From: Ferrovibrio sp. | GTDB taxonomy: Bacteria > Pseudomonadota > Alphaproteobacteria > Ferrovibrionales > Ferrovibrionaceae | Direction: 5' to 3' | DNA length: 64,000 nucleotides | Assembly: GCF_025869515.1 (NCBI RefSeq) | Contig: NZ_JAOZVR010000093.1 | Span: 1-64,000 of the forward strand | Shown here: piece by piece, positions 26,500 to 35,231 of the stretch | Position numbering within the stretch: position 1 is the first letter of the stretch | Layout: every line of letters starts with the position of its first letter | The notes under the pieces: generated by a model | What the model saw: only the letters and a program-made list of their open reading frames with translations | What the model was told of the DNA's origin: nothing | Databases searched by the model: none | Position numbers and translations under genes: made by a program

Positions 26500-26694
26500 A
26501 CAGGCTGGCCATGACAGCAGATATCCGAGTTAGATTCCAGTAAGGGGCAGCCTACATGTAGGTTTGAACCGACTCCTAAGTATTTTACTCAGTAGAAAGA
26601 TACTAAGTAGAAAAGGCCAAATTGATCGTGGCCATGAGATATGGCTCATTGGACTGTAGTAGCGCGCTATTGATACAGCTCCCGGCTAAGTTCC
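26500..26694. other. AT-rich intergenic junction with repeated GTAGAAA words
   Basis: No gene is visible between the converging livF-like and IclR genes. The stretch holds a perfect palindrome CCTACATGTAGG (26551-26562) and an imperfect hairpin CTAAGTAT/ATACTAAG (26576-26607). It also holds CAGTAGAAAG (26590-26599) and AAGTAGAAAAG (26605-26615). Both of the last words recur at 43384-43421, next to the integrase module. It is clearly more AT-rich than the genes to its left and may mark a boundary of acquired DNA. Confidence 0.45.
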
Positions 26695-27456
26695 TTATGC
26701 TCCAGTATCGGCACCCAGATAGCGAGCTATGCCCTCTCGCATCGTGTTGAGGATATGGTCCTCATTCTCTTCAAGACGGGAATTTGGCCCACCAACGCCC
26801 AGCACAAGAATGCGGCCGAAGCTCCGTTTCGGCAATGGCATGGCGATAACGCCAGCGCCGCGGGTGATGATGTCCTTTGAGAACATATAACCATTACGCC
26901 GTATGTCGGTGATGATGGTCATAAGCTCTGACAGGTCAATGCGCTCTTCCACTGGGCAGGTGGCGTTGATACGTCGGACCAGCCGCTCAATCTCGGCATC
27001 TGTATGAGCGCTGAGCATGGCGCGGCCAACCCCAGCGATCGCCAGCGGGCGGATGTCGCCTGGTTTCACATCGAAGCGCAGGCTTTTGGTTGACGGAATC
27101 AGGTGGATGTACTGGGCATGCAGGTCGGACTGGGTGCTGATGCTGACCAGCTCGTCGACCTCCTGCCAGATGAAGTCGACCAGCGCTAGGATCTCTGATT
27201 CCCCGAATAGCTCAGTCTTCAACCAATTACCCATCTGCGCGATGCGCATGGTCGGCATATAGGTGCGGTTGTAGCCGTCGTAAAACAAGTACCCGAGGGT
27301 GACCATGCTCTTCAGCAGCACCGAACCGCTCGACGTGGGATACCCGAAGGTGTGCGAGATCTCTTTCAAAGAAATTGGCCGCTTAACCTGCTCGAAGTAT
27401 TCGAGAACCTCGAATATCCGGCGCGCCGTCTTGATCGTGCTGTTGCTGTTTTCCAC
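26695..27456 (-). CDS. IclR-family transcriptional regulator
   Basis: This 253-residue IclR protein has an N-terminal winged HTH (STIKTARRIFEVLEYF through SGSVLLKSMVTLGYL, about residues 6-62). The C-terminal effector domain carries IAGVGRAMLSAH near 130 and ends RYLGADTGA. A GTG at 27456 follows GGAAAAG and leaves the palindrome at 27462-27477 untranslated; an ATG at 27489 is the alternative and would run through it. It is divergent from the crotonase gene at 27547. A similar palindrome upstream of the transporter suggests it controls the whole block to 43120. The inducer is unknown. Confidence 0.82.
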   Translation of the reverse strand: MENSNSTIKTARRIFEVLEYFEQVKRPISLKEISHTFGYPTSSGSVLLKSMVTLGYLFYDGYNRTYMPTMRIAQMGNWLKTELFGESEILALVDFIWQEVDELVSISTQSDLHAQYIHLIPSTKSLRFDVKPGDIRPLAIAGVGRAMLSAHTDAEIERLVRRINATCPVEERIDLSELMTIITDIRRNGYMFSKDIITRGAGVIAMPLPKRSFGRILVLGVGGPNSRLEENEDHILNTMREGIARYLGADTGA

Positions 27457-27461
27457 TACTT

Positions 27462-27486
27462 TTCCATATATATGGAATAATTTTCC
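27462..27486. promoter_or_regulatory. IclR-type operator pair
   Basis: TTCCATATATATGGAA (27462-27477) is a perfect 16-bp palindrome. It shares its right arm with a second dyad, GGAA-N5-TTCC (27474-27486). Together they lie in the divergent region between the IclR gene and the crotonase gene, where an autoregulated IclR protein would bind. A 14/16 copy is at 28330-28345. Confidence 0.6.
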
Positions 27487-27546
27487 CATAGAAGTACAAG
27501 CTTCCGTGTGGCAGCGTCAACTTCTTTCGGAGGAAACGGAGTCACC

Positions 27547-28329
27547 ATGGAAGATGTGCTACTTCAAGAACTGGAGAGCGGTGTGTTGACGATTAGCTTC
27601 AATCGCCCTGACGCCCGCAATGCCTGGAATCACGAACTCGAAGACGGACTGCGCGCTGCCTTGACCAAGGCTGATGACGACCCGCGCGTAAAGGTCATCG
27701 TAATTACTGGCGCCGGTAGGACCTTCTGCCCAGGACCAGATCCGAAAGCAATTTCCTCCGGTAAGAGCCATCGCCAAGTTGAGCAATCGGACGACGACTT
27801 CGGTCAACGCTATAGCTACATGCTGGGCCTTCGCAAGCCGATTATTGCCGCAATCAACGGTGCGGCTGCTGGTGTCGGTCTTTGCATTACTCTGTACTGT
27901 GACCTCCGATTCATTGCGGAAACAGCTAAGACTACCATGGCCTTCTCTCGTCGCGGCCTAATCGCCGAGCATGGCAGTGCTTGGATGTTGCCGCGCCTCA
28001 TTGGACCGATGAATGCCGCCGACTTATTGCTATCTGGCAGAGTGGTGTCAGCTACTGAAGCCGAATCGCTAGGCCTTGCGCGCAGCTTGCCCGCCGAAAG
28101 CTTTCTGACGGTGGTACAATCTTATGCGCGAGACATTGCGCAGAATTGCTCGCCGCGTTCGATGATGATGATCAAAAAGCAGTTACGGGAGACATGGTCG
28201 CAAACGCTGGCCCAGGCCACGACAATTTCCAATCAGGAAACCGCACTTTGCATTGGCTCAGAAGAAGTTAGAGAGGGTATGGCGGCGCTGGTTGAGAAGC
28301 GCGCACCGCGCTTTGCTGATCTGGCCTAA
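27547..28329 (+). CDS. enoyl-CoA hydratase/isomerase family protein
   Basis: This 260-residue crotonase starts after GGAGGAAACGGAGTCACC. Oxyanion-hole segments are GRTFCPGPD near residue 58 and NGAAAGVGLCITLYCDLRF near 103. The active-site loop reads RRGLIAEHGSAWMLPRLIG near 137, a variant in which Glu-His replaces the usual Gly-rich text; it is common in a subset of hydratases. It is separated from the transporter genes by 255 bp holding a second operator, so it may be its own transcription unit under the IclR regulator. The substrate is unknown. Confidence 0.87.
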   Translation: MEDVLLQELESGVLTISFNRPDARNAWNHELEDGLRAALTKADDDPRVKVIVITGAGRTFCPGPDPKAISSGKSHRQVEQSDDDFGQRYSYMLGLRKPIIAAINGAAAGVGLCITLYCDLRFIAETAKTTMAFSRRGLIAEHGSAWMLPRLIGPMNAADLLLSGRVVSATEAESLGLARSLPAESFLTVVQSYARDIAQNCSPRSMMMIKKQLRETWSQTLAQATTISNQETALCIGSEEVREGMAALVEKRAPRFADLA

Positions 28330-28345
28330 TTCCATATACATAGAA
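28330..28345. promoter_or_regulatory. second IclR-type operator copy
   Basis: TTCCATATACATAGAA matches the perfect palindrome at 27462 in 14 of 16 positions. It starts directly after the crotonase stop codon and 240 bp before the binding-protein gene. The rest of the gap to 28584 has no gene and no clear promoter. The match links the transporter operon to the IclR protein. Confidence 0.55.
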
Positions 28346-28584
28346 ATAACATCAGATATAGGAAATAGTCTGGACGGCACCCCTCGTCGCAGCATACGGT
28401 TTCAGTAGAAGCGCCAAACACACGAGCGCTTCAAATCGGAGGATCGTCCGCCCTAAAGCATGAATGCGGGGGCCGGATTTTTCACTGATGAGATTGACTG
28501 AGCTTCCCGGTGACCCCGGGGAGAACGAGTGGTTGTTGCCAAAACAAGGGGCTTTCGCCCGAAAACGACAAACGCGGAGGAAAC

Positions 28585-29724
28585 ATGCGCTTTTGGACAA
28601 AAACTACCGCCACGATCCTGGCGTCGGCACTGACGATGAGCGCCAGCGCTTTTGCGGCCGACCCCGTCAGGATTGGTATGGTCCTGCCACTGACCGGCCC
28701 GACGGCTGGCTATGGCAAGGACGGCAAGATGGGTGCAGAGCTCGCCGTCGAAGAGATCAATAAGGCTGGAGGCATCCTTGGCGGCCGTCAGATTGAACTG
28801 GTTTTCGACGACGAAAAGGGCACCCCGCAGGAGGGCGTCGCCGCTGTTCAGAAGCTGATGACCCAGGGCAAGGTGAAGGCCATTGTCGCGGGCATGAACA
28901 GCTCCATCACGCTGGCTCAGGCCGCCATCACGAAGAACAAGATTCTTCACATCGTTCCGGGCGCCCAGGCCGACGCTATCACCGAGCAAGGCTCGCAGTG
29001 GCTGTTCCAGATCAACAACAACTCCACGACCAACTCGACAATCTTCCACAACTACCTGGTCAACTCGATTAAGCCCAAGACCATCGCATACATGGGCGAA
29101 AACACCGAGTTCAACAAGGCCGTGCTCCAGAACCTGCAGAAAATCCTGGAAGGCAGTGGCACCAAGCTCGTGGAAATCGCCAACTACGACGGCACCACGA
29201 CGGACTTCACCTCCATCATTACTCGTCTGAAGGCGGCGAACCCGGAAATGATCTACGTCGTCGACGCCTACCCGGCTCGTACGGCCCAGATATGGAAGCA
29301 GATCCGGCAGCAGGGCGGTTTCCCCAAGGAAGCCCACGCGACCGGTACCGTCCAAACTTCGGCCATCATCCCGGCTGAGGGCGCCATGGAAGGCGTCATC
29401 ACGGGCGATATCTTTATCGCTGAAGGTGCTACTGGGGCTATGGCCAACTTCATCAAGGCCTTTGAAGCCAAGCACAAGGTTGAGCCGAACAAGGTGAGCC
29501 TTGTGTCCTACGAAGCAATCAAGGTTGTGGCTGCTGCTATGGACAAAGCCAAGACGGACAACAACTACGACCTGCTGGCCAAGACCATTCGTGGCAACGC
29601 TTGGCCTTCACCGCGCGGAAATCTAACCTTCAGCGAAATTGGCCGGTCGAAGTCGCCGTACTTCTACATCCACGTCGTTAAGGGCAATAACGTCGCTCTG
29701 CGCGAAACCTTTGAAGTGAAGTAA
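28585..29724 (+). CDS. ABC transporter substrate-binding protein (LivK-like)
   Basis: This 379-residue periplasmic binding protein starts after GCGGAGG. It has a signal peptide ending in ASAFA near residue 23, then ADPVRIGMVLPLTGPTAGYGKDG, typical of the type I fold. The gene leads a full five-gene importer within the IclR-controlled catabolic block, so its ligand is probably that pathway's growth substrate. It is distinct from the binding proteins at 21894 and 48854. Confidence 0.88.
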   Translation: MRFWTKTTATILASALTMSASAFAADPVRIGMVLPLTGPTAGYGKDGKMGAELAVEEINKAGGILGGRQIELVFDDEKGTPQEGVAAVQKLMTQGKVKAIVAGMNSSITLAQAAITKNKILHIVPGAQADAITEQGSQWLFQINNNSTTNSTIFHNYLVNSIKPKTIAYMGENTEFNKAVLQNLQKILEGSGTKLVEIANYDGTTTDFTSIITRLKAANPEMIYVVDAYPARTAQIWKQIRQQGGFPKEAHATGTVQTSAIIPAEGAMEGVITGDIFIAEGATGAMANFIKAFEAKHKVEPNKVSLVSYEAIKVVAAAMDKAKTDNNYDLLAKTIRGNAWPSPRGNLTFSEIGRSKSPYFYIHVVKGNNVALRETFEVK

Positions 29725-29743
29725 CTCCAAGGGCCGAAAACGG

Positions 29744-30619
29744 ATGGACCTGTTTGTTCAAACAGTAATCAACGGTCTGATCCTGGGGTCGGGCTACGCA
29801 CTCGTCGCGGTAGGGTTAACCATTATCTTTGGGACGTTGCACATCGTGAACTTCGCACACGGGGCATTCTTTGCCCTGGGTGCCTATGCGGTGCTGACGT
29901 TGCAAAACTTTGGTGTGCCCTACCTCCTGGCCATCCCTCTGGCTGCGATAGTGGTAGCGGTAATTGGTTATGCACTTGAGTTGTCAATTGTCCGGCGCGC
30001 GTTATACGACCGGGGTGAGCACGGCTCGATTATCATCACCTTTGCCATCTCTCAGGCAATTGTATCTGCGATTATTCTGGTGATTGGTCCGGACCCTATC
30101 CCGGTCAAGTCGCCGTTTGGACAGACAGCGATGTCCGTTTTCAGTTACTTCATCTCTGCCCAGCGTCTCTTTATTGCAGGCACGGCACTGGTGGTCCTTG
30201 TTGGCTTTGGCCTCTGGCTCCGAAACTCCACCAAGGGCCAGCAAATTCTCGCCGTCTCCCAGAATGCCAAGGGCGCACTCTATTCCGGCATCAACGTACC
30301 GCTCATTCGGAGCCTGTCCTTCATTCTGGGCGTAGCGGCTGCGGGATTGGCAGGTAGCCTGCTTGCCCCGTTGATTTCGGCTTTCCCGACCATGGGCGAT
30401 GCAAATGTCACCATTGCTTTCACGGTCGTCATCCTGGGCGGCCTGGGGAGCATTGGAGGCGCTTTGCTTGGTGCGCTCGTCATCGGCCTGAGCAACGCAT
30501 TCTTCGAGACCTATGTCTCGGTGTCCTGGACCCCGGCGCTCGGCTGGATTCTCGTCATTCTAGTTCTGCTCCTCTGGCCCCAGGGCCTGTTGGGCAAAGC
30601 CCAGCTCAACCGGCACTGA
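29744..30619 (+). CDS. ABC transporter permease (LivH-like)
   Basis: This 291-residue membrane permease opens with QTVINGLILGSGYALVAVGLTIIFG, followed by HIVNFAHGAFFALGAY, the LivH hallmark. The second hallmark, ILGGLGSIGGALLGAL, is near residue 228. About eight hydrophobic helices are visible. It follows the binding-protein gene by 19 bp and precedes the LivM-like gene by 4 bp. Confidence 0.9.
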   Translation: MDLFVQTVINGLILGSGYALVAVGLTIIFGTLHIVNFAHGAFFALGAYAVLTLQNFGVPYLLAIPLAAIVVAVIGYALELSIVRRALYDRGEHGSIIITFAISQAIVSAIILVIGPDPIPVKSPFGQTAMSVFSYFISAQRLFIAGTALVVLVGFGLWLRNSTKGQQILAVSQNAKGALYSGINVPLIRSLSFILGVAAAGLAGSLLAPLISAFPTMGDANVTIAFTVVILGGLGSIGGALLGALVIGLSNAFFETYVSVSWTPALGWILVILVLLLWPQGLLGKAQLNRH

Positions 30620-30623
30620 TGTC

Positions 30624-31628
30624 ATGACGAACTCGGAATCACTTGCCATGAAAGCATTGGGTAACCGCAGTGGCCTGCCACTGAAGCAGCTTGGCCTAAT
30701 CGCGTTCGGTGGTCTGCTGATCGCGGGCATCGGCCTGGGTTTCGAAAGCGCGTTCCTGCTGGGGCTCGCGGCTTATACCTGCGCCTTCGCCATTTTCGCC
30801 CTCAGCGTCAATATTATGCTGGGTGGTATCGGAGAGGTGCCGCTGGGCCAGTGCGTGTTCTTTGGTATCGGCAGCTACGCTCCGGCCATCGTTATGCAGC
30901 AAGGCGGCTATCCCTTTGAGGTCGGCATCCTAATTGGCATGACGGTCAGCGCCTTCCTCGCAATCCTCATCGGTTGGCTGACACTGCGTCTGACTGGCGC
31001 CTATTTCTCGATCGTTTCCTGGGGGCTGTCTGGTGTCGCCATGGTGACGGCGCTCAACTTGGAAGTAACCGGCGGCCCGCTTGGCCTGTTTGGTTTTACC
31101 CGGTTGGCCATAGGCCCGTTCGACCTTTCCAGCCCGAAGGTCTACTTCATCGCGTCTGCGGTGATCCTGCTTGTCGTTTTGGTGTTCCTGGCACACGTCC
31201 GCAGTTCGCGTTTCGGTAACGCGCTGGAAAGTACCCGTCAGAGCAGCCACCTGGCTCAATCGCTCGGCATCAACGTCTTCCGTGAGCGCCTCAAGGCCCT
31301 CGTTCTGAGTGCGCCCATTGCCGCGCTGGCCGGGAGCCTTTGCATTCCGTACACCCAGATTGTTACCCCCGAGGTGATGTCGGTTATCCGAACTGTGGAC
31401 GCTCTCTTGGCGGCCCTCATTGGCGGGACATCATTGCTGATTGGACCGGTCATCGGTGCCGTAATTTTCACCATTCTCCCGCAGCTCATGCATTTCGATG
31501 CCAATGTCAAAGTTCTGGTGTTCTCGCTGCTCATCATCTTCATCATCATGGTCGCACCAGGCGGCTTGCATCAGCTCTATAAATCCGCGGTCGCACGCTA
31601 CCGCCACGGCAAGAAAGAGCGGGCGTGA
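30624..31628 (+). CDS. ABC transporter permease (LivM-like)
   Basis: This 334-residue permease has the LivM region NIMLGGIGEVPLGQCVFFGIGSYAP near residue 65, with Pro-Leu-Gly-Gln where most relatives have SFGH. It has ALIGGTSLLIGPVIGAV near 258. Its first 20 residues are hydrophilic and an ATG at 30648 is an alternative start. The stop overlaps the ATPase gene. Confidence 0.88.
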   Translation: MTNSESLAMKALGNRSGLPLKQLGLIAFGGLLIAGIGLGFESAFLLGLAAYTCAFAIFALSVNIMLGGIGEVPLGQCVFFGIGSYAPAIVMQQGGYPFEVGILIGMTVSAFLAILIGWLTLRLTGAYFSIVSWGLSGVAMVTALNLEVTGGPLGLFGFTRLAIGPFDLSSPKVYFIASAVILLVVLVFLAHVRSSRFGNALESTRQSSHLAQSLGINVFRERLKALVLSAPIAALAGSLCIPYTQIVTPEVMSVIRTVDALLAALIGGTSLLIGPVIGAVIFTILPQLMHFDANVKVLVFSLLIIFIIMVAPGGLHQLYKSAVARYRHGKKERA

Positions 31629-32410
31629 TGACGATGACAAAGTTCGCAGTGGTGGCCGATGGCGTGGAGAAGCGCTACGGCGGCGTTGCGGCCCTCAAGG
31701 GCGTGGATATTCGCATTCCGGAAGGCTCCGTTTACGGCCTGATTGGCCCGAACGGCGCCGGAAAGTCTACGATGTTCGACGTCCTGTGTGGCATCACCAA
31801 ACCGACCACGGGGTCAGTGAACGTTCTGGGTATGGATGTGACCAAGCTGCCCGCATATGCGGTGGCGCGACGCGGCGTGGGTCGAACCTTCCAGCGTACC
31901 GCCATGTTCAAGGAATCGACGGTTCGAGAGAACCTGCTCTATGCATGCTACGGCAAGATGCAGCACAGCGTACTTCATCGCATCTTTCGGCTTCCCGTAT
32001 GGCGGCACGATATGGCCGTTTTCGAGGAAAAGGTCGATGAGGTTCTTGCCGTTTGCGGTCTGAGCGAGTTGCGCAACAACGAAGCGTCTTCACTCGCCTA
32101 TGGCATCCAGCGGCGGCTGGCCGTCGCCATCATGCTGATGAACGACCCGAAGATCCTGTTCCTGGACGAACCGGTAGCGGGCATGAACGAGGCGGAAACC
32201 GCCGAGTTTATCCAGCTTCTGCGGACAGTCGGATGTGGCCGTACCATCGTTATCGTGGAACATGATATGGCCGCTATCGGCGCCCTGTGTGACGATGTCA
32301 TGGTGATGGTCGACGGAAGGGCAATCGTGACCGATACGCCCGACCGCGCCTTGAAACATCCCGATGTCATCACCGCTTATCTGGGGGCTGACGATGACCA
32401 GCGCTGGTAA
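31625..32410 (+). CDS. ABC transporter ATP-binding protein (LivG-like)
   Basis: This 261-residue ATPase has Walker A GPNGAGKST near residue 42 and the LivG-type signature SLAYGIQRRLAVAIML near 160. Walker B ILFLDEPVAGMNEAE is near 178 and the switch His is in VEHDMAAI. A GTG at 31625 overlaps the permease stop; ATGs at 31628 and 31634 are equally possible starts. The 3' end overlaps the next ATPase gene by 17 bp. Confidence 0.9.
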   Translation: MMTMTKFAVVADGVEKRYGGVAALKGVDIRIPEGSVYGLIGPNGAGKSTMFDVLCGITKPTTGSVNVLGMDVTKLPAYAVARRGVGRTFQRTAMFKESTVRENLLYACYGKMQHSVLHRIFRLPVWRHDMAVFEEKVDEVLAVCGLSELRNNEASSLAYGIQRRLAVAIMLMNDPKILFLDEPVAGMNEAETAEFIQLLRTVGCGRTIVIVEHDMAAIGALCDDVMVMVDGRAIVTDTPDRALKHPDVITAYLGADDDQRW

Positions 32411-33107
32411 GCTTCTCGATGTTCAGGGGCTCACTGTCGGCTATGGCCGCGTGGTTGCCCTGCGCGATATCTCCCTTTGTGTCGGACAAGGAGAGGTTGT
32501 CGCCATCCTGGGTGCCAATGGTGCTGGCAAGACAACGCTCCTGAACGCTATTTCCGGTGTGCTACCCACCCAGTCTGGAGTGGTGCGTTACTTGGGTCGC
32601 CCGATTACCGGCATGAAGTCCTGGCATACCAGCCGTATCGGCCTGAGCCATGTCCCTGAGGGCCGCGAAGTCTTCCCGGGTATGACGGTCGAAGTCAATC
32701 TGAAGATTGTCGACGTCAACGGCGGTGGCCCGAAAGTCACGGTCGACGATGTCCTGACGCTCTTCCCGCGGTTGAAGGAGCGCTTCCATCAACTCGCGGG
32801 CGGCCTGTCTGGTGGCGAGCAGCAGATGCTGGCCATCGGCCGAGGTCTGATGGCCTGCCCGAAGCTGGTGTTGTTCGATGAGCCGTCGCTCGGCCTGTCG
32901 CCGATGCTCAGCAAGGCGGTCCTGTCCGTCATTGGCGGTCTCAAAGAACGTGGGATTTCCGCACTTCTGGTCGAGCAGAATATGCGCGCGGCCCTCCGGA
33001 TCGCCGACCGCGGTTATGTGCTACGCGTGGGCCGTATCACTGCCGAGGGCAGTGCCAAGGAGCTGGCGGAGTCGCCGGATATCCAGCGCGCATATCTGGG
33101 ATTTTAG
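32394..33107 (+). CDS. ABC transporter ATP-binding protein (LivF-like)
   Basis: This 237-residue ATPase has Walker A GANGAGKTT near residue 40, the signature LSGGEQQMLAIGRGL near 135, Walker B LVLFDEPSLGL near 157 and VEQNMRAAL near 190. It completes the importer. The hydrolase gene of the same operon follows after 25 bp. Confidence 0.9.
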   Translation: MTSAGKLLDVQGLTVGYGRVVALRDISLCVGQGEVVAILGANGAGKTTLLNAISGVLPTQSGVVRYLGRPITGMKSWHTSRIGLSHVPEGREVFPGMTVEVNLKIVDVNGGGPKVTVDDVLTLFPRLKERFHQLAGGLSGGEQQMLAIGRGLMACPKLVLFDEPSLGLSPMLSKAVLSVIGGLKERGISALLVEQNMRAALRIADRGYVLRVGRITAEGSAKELAESPDIQRAYLGF

Positions 33108-33132
33108 GTCTCGTTCTTGTAGGGGTGCTTCA

Positions 33133-33993
33133 ATGACCGATGCGGCTACCGAATACCGGCTTCCCGAGGGAAGCGTAGACTGCCACTTCCATATCTATGG
33201 TCCCTTCGACCGCTTTCCCTACAACGACGAGGGGCGCTTCACTCCGGCGCGTCCATTCACCATCGAGAACGCGTTTGAAATCTGGGAACAGATCGGTGTG
33301 TCGCGTGGCGTCATCGTCCACGCCGTGGGATCGGGCGACGACAATGCGGTGACCTATGACGCGTTGCGGCGGTTCCCGGACAAGCTGCGCGCCACGGCTA
33401 TCCTGCGCCCCGATATCTCGGATCGGCGCCTGGATGAACTGACAGATGCCGGTTTCAAGGCCGTTCGCATCACCATGATCCGACAAGACGGCAAACCGGT
33501 CTCAACCAAGGGAACCAGCTATGACGACCTGCTGAAGCTGGCGCCCAGGATTGCCGAGCGCGGTTGGCATGCCCAGCTCTGGATCGAAAGCTCCGACCTG
33601 GCAGCAGCAGCCGCCGACCTGGAAAGGCTCCCGCTAACCTATGTCATCGACCATATGTCCAGGACGATGGCCGACAAGGGGCGTGAGCATCCCGACTTCG
33701 TAGCCTTCACCGAGCGCCTGAAGACCGGTCGCTACTGGGTGAAAATCTCAGGCGCCGACCGCAATACCCGCACCGGCCGCCCATATGCCGACACCGCGCC
33801 ATACATGAAAGCGATCGTTGCCGCCGCATCCGACCAGGTGGTTTGGGGGAGCGATTGGCCACACGTCGGCCACACGACTGAAAGCATGCCAAGGCTCCAG
33901 GATTTGCTGCGGCTATTCCACGAGTGCGTCCCGGATGAGGCGACTCGTCGGAAGATTCTCATCGATAATCCGACGCGACTTTACAACTTTTGA
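33133..33993 (+). CDS. amidohydrolase (LigI-like metal-dependent hydrolase)
   Basis: This 286-residue TIM-barrel amidohydrolase opens with the DCHFHIYGP motif (His18 and His20), followed by DRFPY. It closes with VWGSDWPHVGHT near residue 238, carrying the metal-site Asp, and ends with NPTRLYNF. This layout is that of the 2-pyrone-4,6-dicarboxylate lactonase (LigI) and lactone isomerase family. Hydrolysis of a lactone or activated ring product is a reasonable inference. It follows the transporter genes and overlaps no gene; a CoA-transferase gene starts 16 bp later. Confidence 0.85.
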   Translation: MTDAATEYRLPEGSVDCHFHIYGPFDRFPYNDEGRFTPARPFTIENAFEIWEQIGVSRGVIVHAVGSGDDNAVTYDALRRFPDKLRATAILRPDISDRRLDELTDAGFKAVRITMIRQDGKPVSTKGTSYDDLLKLAPRIAERGWHAQLWIESSDLAAAAADLERLPLTYVIDHMSRTMADKGREHPDFVAFTERLKTGRYWVKISGADRNTRTGRPYADTAPYMKAIVAAASDQVVWGSDWPHVGHTTESMPRLQDLLRLFHECVPDEATRRKILIDNPTRLYNF

Positions 33994-34009
33994 TTTGACC
34001 GAGGGCATA

Positions 34010-35221
34010 GTGACCACCGCAAAGAATATGCCTCTGGAAGGCGTCGTCGTTTTGGACCTAGGTCAGGTTTACCAGGGGCCCTATGCGGGCTTCCTACTCG
34101 CCCAGGCCGGCGCCACTGTCATCAAGGTGGAACCGCCGCGCGGCGAGCCAGTCCGTCATCGGGCCAAGATCAGCAGGGGCAATGCAGTCCCGTTTGCCAT
34201 GCTGAATGCCAACAAGCGCAACATCAGCCTGAACCTGAAGTCGCCCGAAGGCGTCGCGCTGTTGAAGAAGTTGGCCTCCAAGGCCGACATCCTCATCGAG
34301 AATTATGCTCCCGGCGTGCTCGACCGGCTGGGTGCAGGGTACGAAATCCTCTCCAAGCTAAACCCACGTCTCATCTATGGATCTGCGACGGGCTACGGGC
34401 TGTCTGGCCCTGATCGCGACAACCTGGCGATGGATCTGACCATTCAGGCAGTGTCCGGCATCATGAGTGTGACGGGCTTCCCTGATGGCCCCCCGGTAAA
34501 GGCTGGTCCGGCCATCACCGACTTCATCAGCGGTGTTCACCTGTACGCAGGTGTCGTGACCGCTCTCTACAATCGCGAGAAGACTGGCAAAGGCCAGCTT
34601 GTCGAAATCGCCATGGTGGAAACGTCTTACCCGGCGATGGCCTCCAACTTGGCCGATGTCTTCAACAATCGCGCTCCGGCGCCGCGGACGGGCAATCGAC
34701 ACGGCGGTTTGGCCGAGGCGCCTTACAACGTCTATCCCACCAAAGATGGCTATGTCGCCATCATCAGTGTGAACGAAGCGCATTGGATCGGTCTGACCAA
34801 GGCGATGGGTAAGCCAGAGCTGGCGAATGATCCGCGGTTCAAAACCGTGCTGGACCGCCTGAAGCATATTGATATGACCGACAAGATCGTATCGGATTGG
34901 ACCTCCGGTTTAACCCGGACCGAGGTCACGGAGCTTTGCCGGGTCCAGAAGGTGCCTTGCGCCGCAGTGCGGAACCTCCTGGAAGTGACCGAGGATAAGC
35001 ACCTGCATGCGCGCGGTATGCTTCGTGAGATTTCCCACCCGGAATATGGGGATATCCTGGTCCACCGCAGCCCGATCGTCCTGCATGGCGCTGAAACCCC
35101 GGACTATGTGCCGTCGGCCAGACTCGGGCAGCATAATAGTGACGTGCTGTCGGAATTCCTTGGGTTGTCGGCGGACGCGGTCAACGCCCTAGAGAAGACC
35201 GGAGCGCTCTCGAGGGGTTGA
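34010..35221 (+). CDS. CaiB/BaiF class III CoA-transferase
   Basis: This 403-residue class III CoA-transferase should move CoA between acids, probably activating the pathway's acid substrate. N-terminal VVVLDLGQVYQGPYAGFLLA and VIKVEPPRGEPVRHR are typical. The catalytic Asp lies in NLAMDLTIQAVSG near residue 140. A GTG at 34010 preceded by GAGGG is preferred; an ATG at 34028 is the alternative. The block has no AMP-forming ligase of its own, so this enzyme may replace one. Confidence 0.9.
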   Translation: MTTAKNMPLEGVVVLDLGQVYQGPYAGFLLAQAGATVIKVEPPRGEPVRHRAKISRGNAVPFAMLNANKRNISLNLKSPEGVALLKKLASKADILIENYAPGVLDRLGAGYEILSKLNPRLIYGSATGYGLSGPDRDNLAMDLTIQAVSGIMSVTGFPDGPPVKAGPAITDFISGVHLYAGVVTALYNREKTGKGQLVEIAMVETSYPAMASNLADVFNNRAPAPRTGNRHGGLAEAPYNVYPTKDGYVAIISVNEAHWIGLTKAMGKPELANDPRFKTVLDRLKHIDMTDKIVSDWTSGLTRTEVTELCRVQKVPCAAVRNLLEVTEDKHLHARGMLREISHPEYGDILVHRSPIVLHGAETPDYVPSARLGQHNSDVLSEFLGLSADAVNALEKTGALSRG

Positions 35222-35231
35222 GGAGTACATA

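Noticed and set aside
26500-26694. Left attachment site of the integrated element
   Set aside because: The AT-rich gap has no tRNA sequence and no match to the 45327-45371 core. Only the short GTAGAAA words are shared with the right side.
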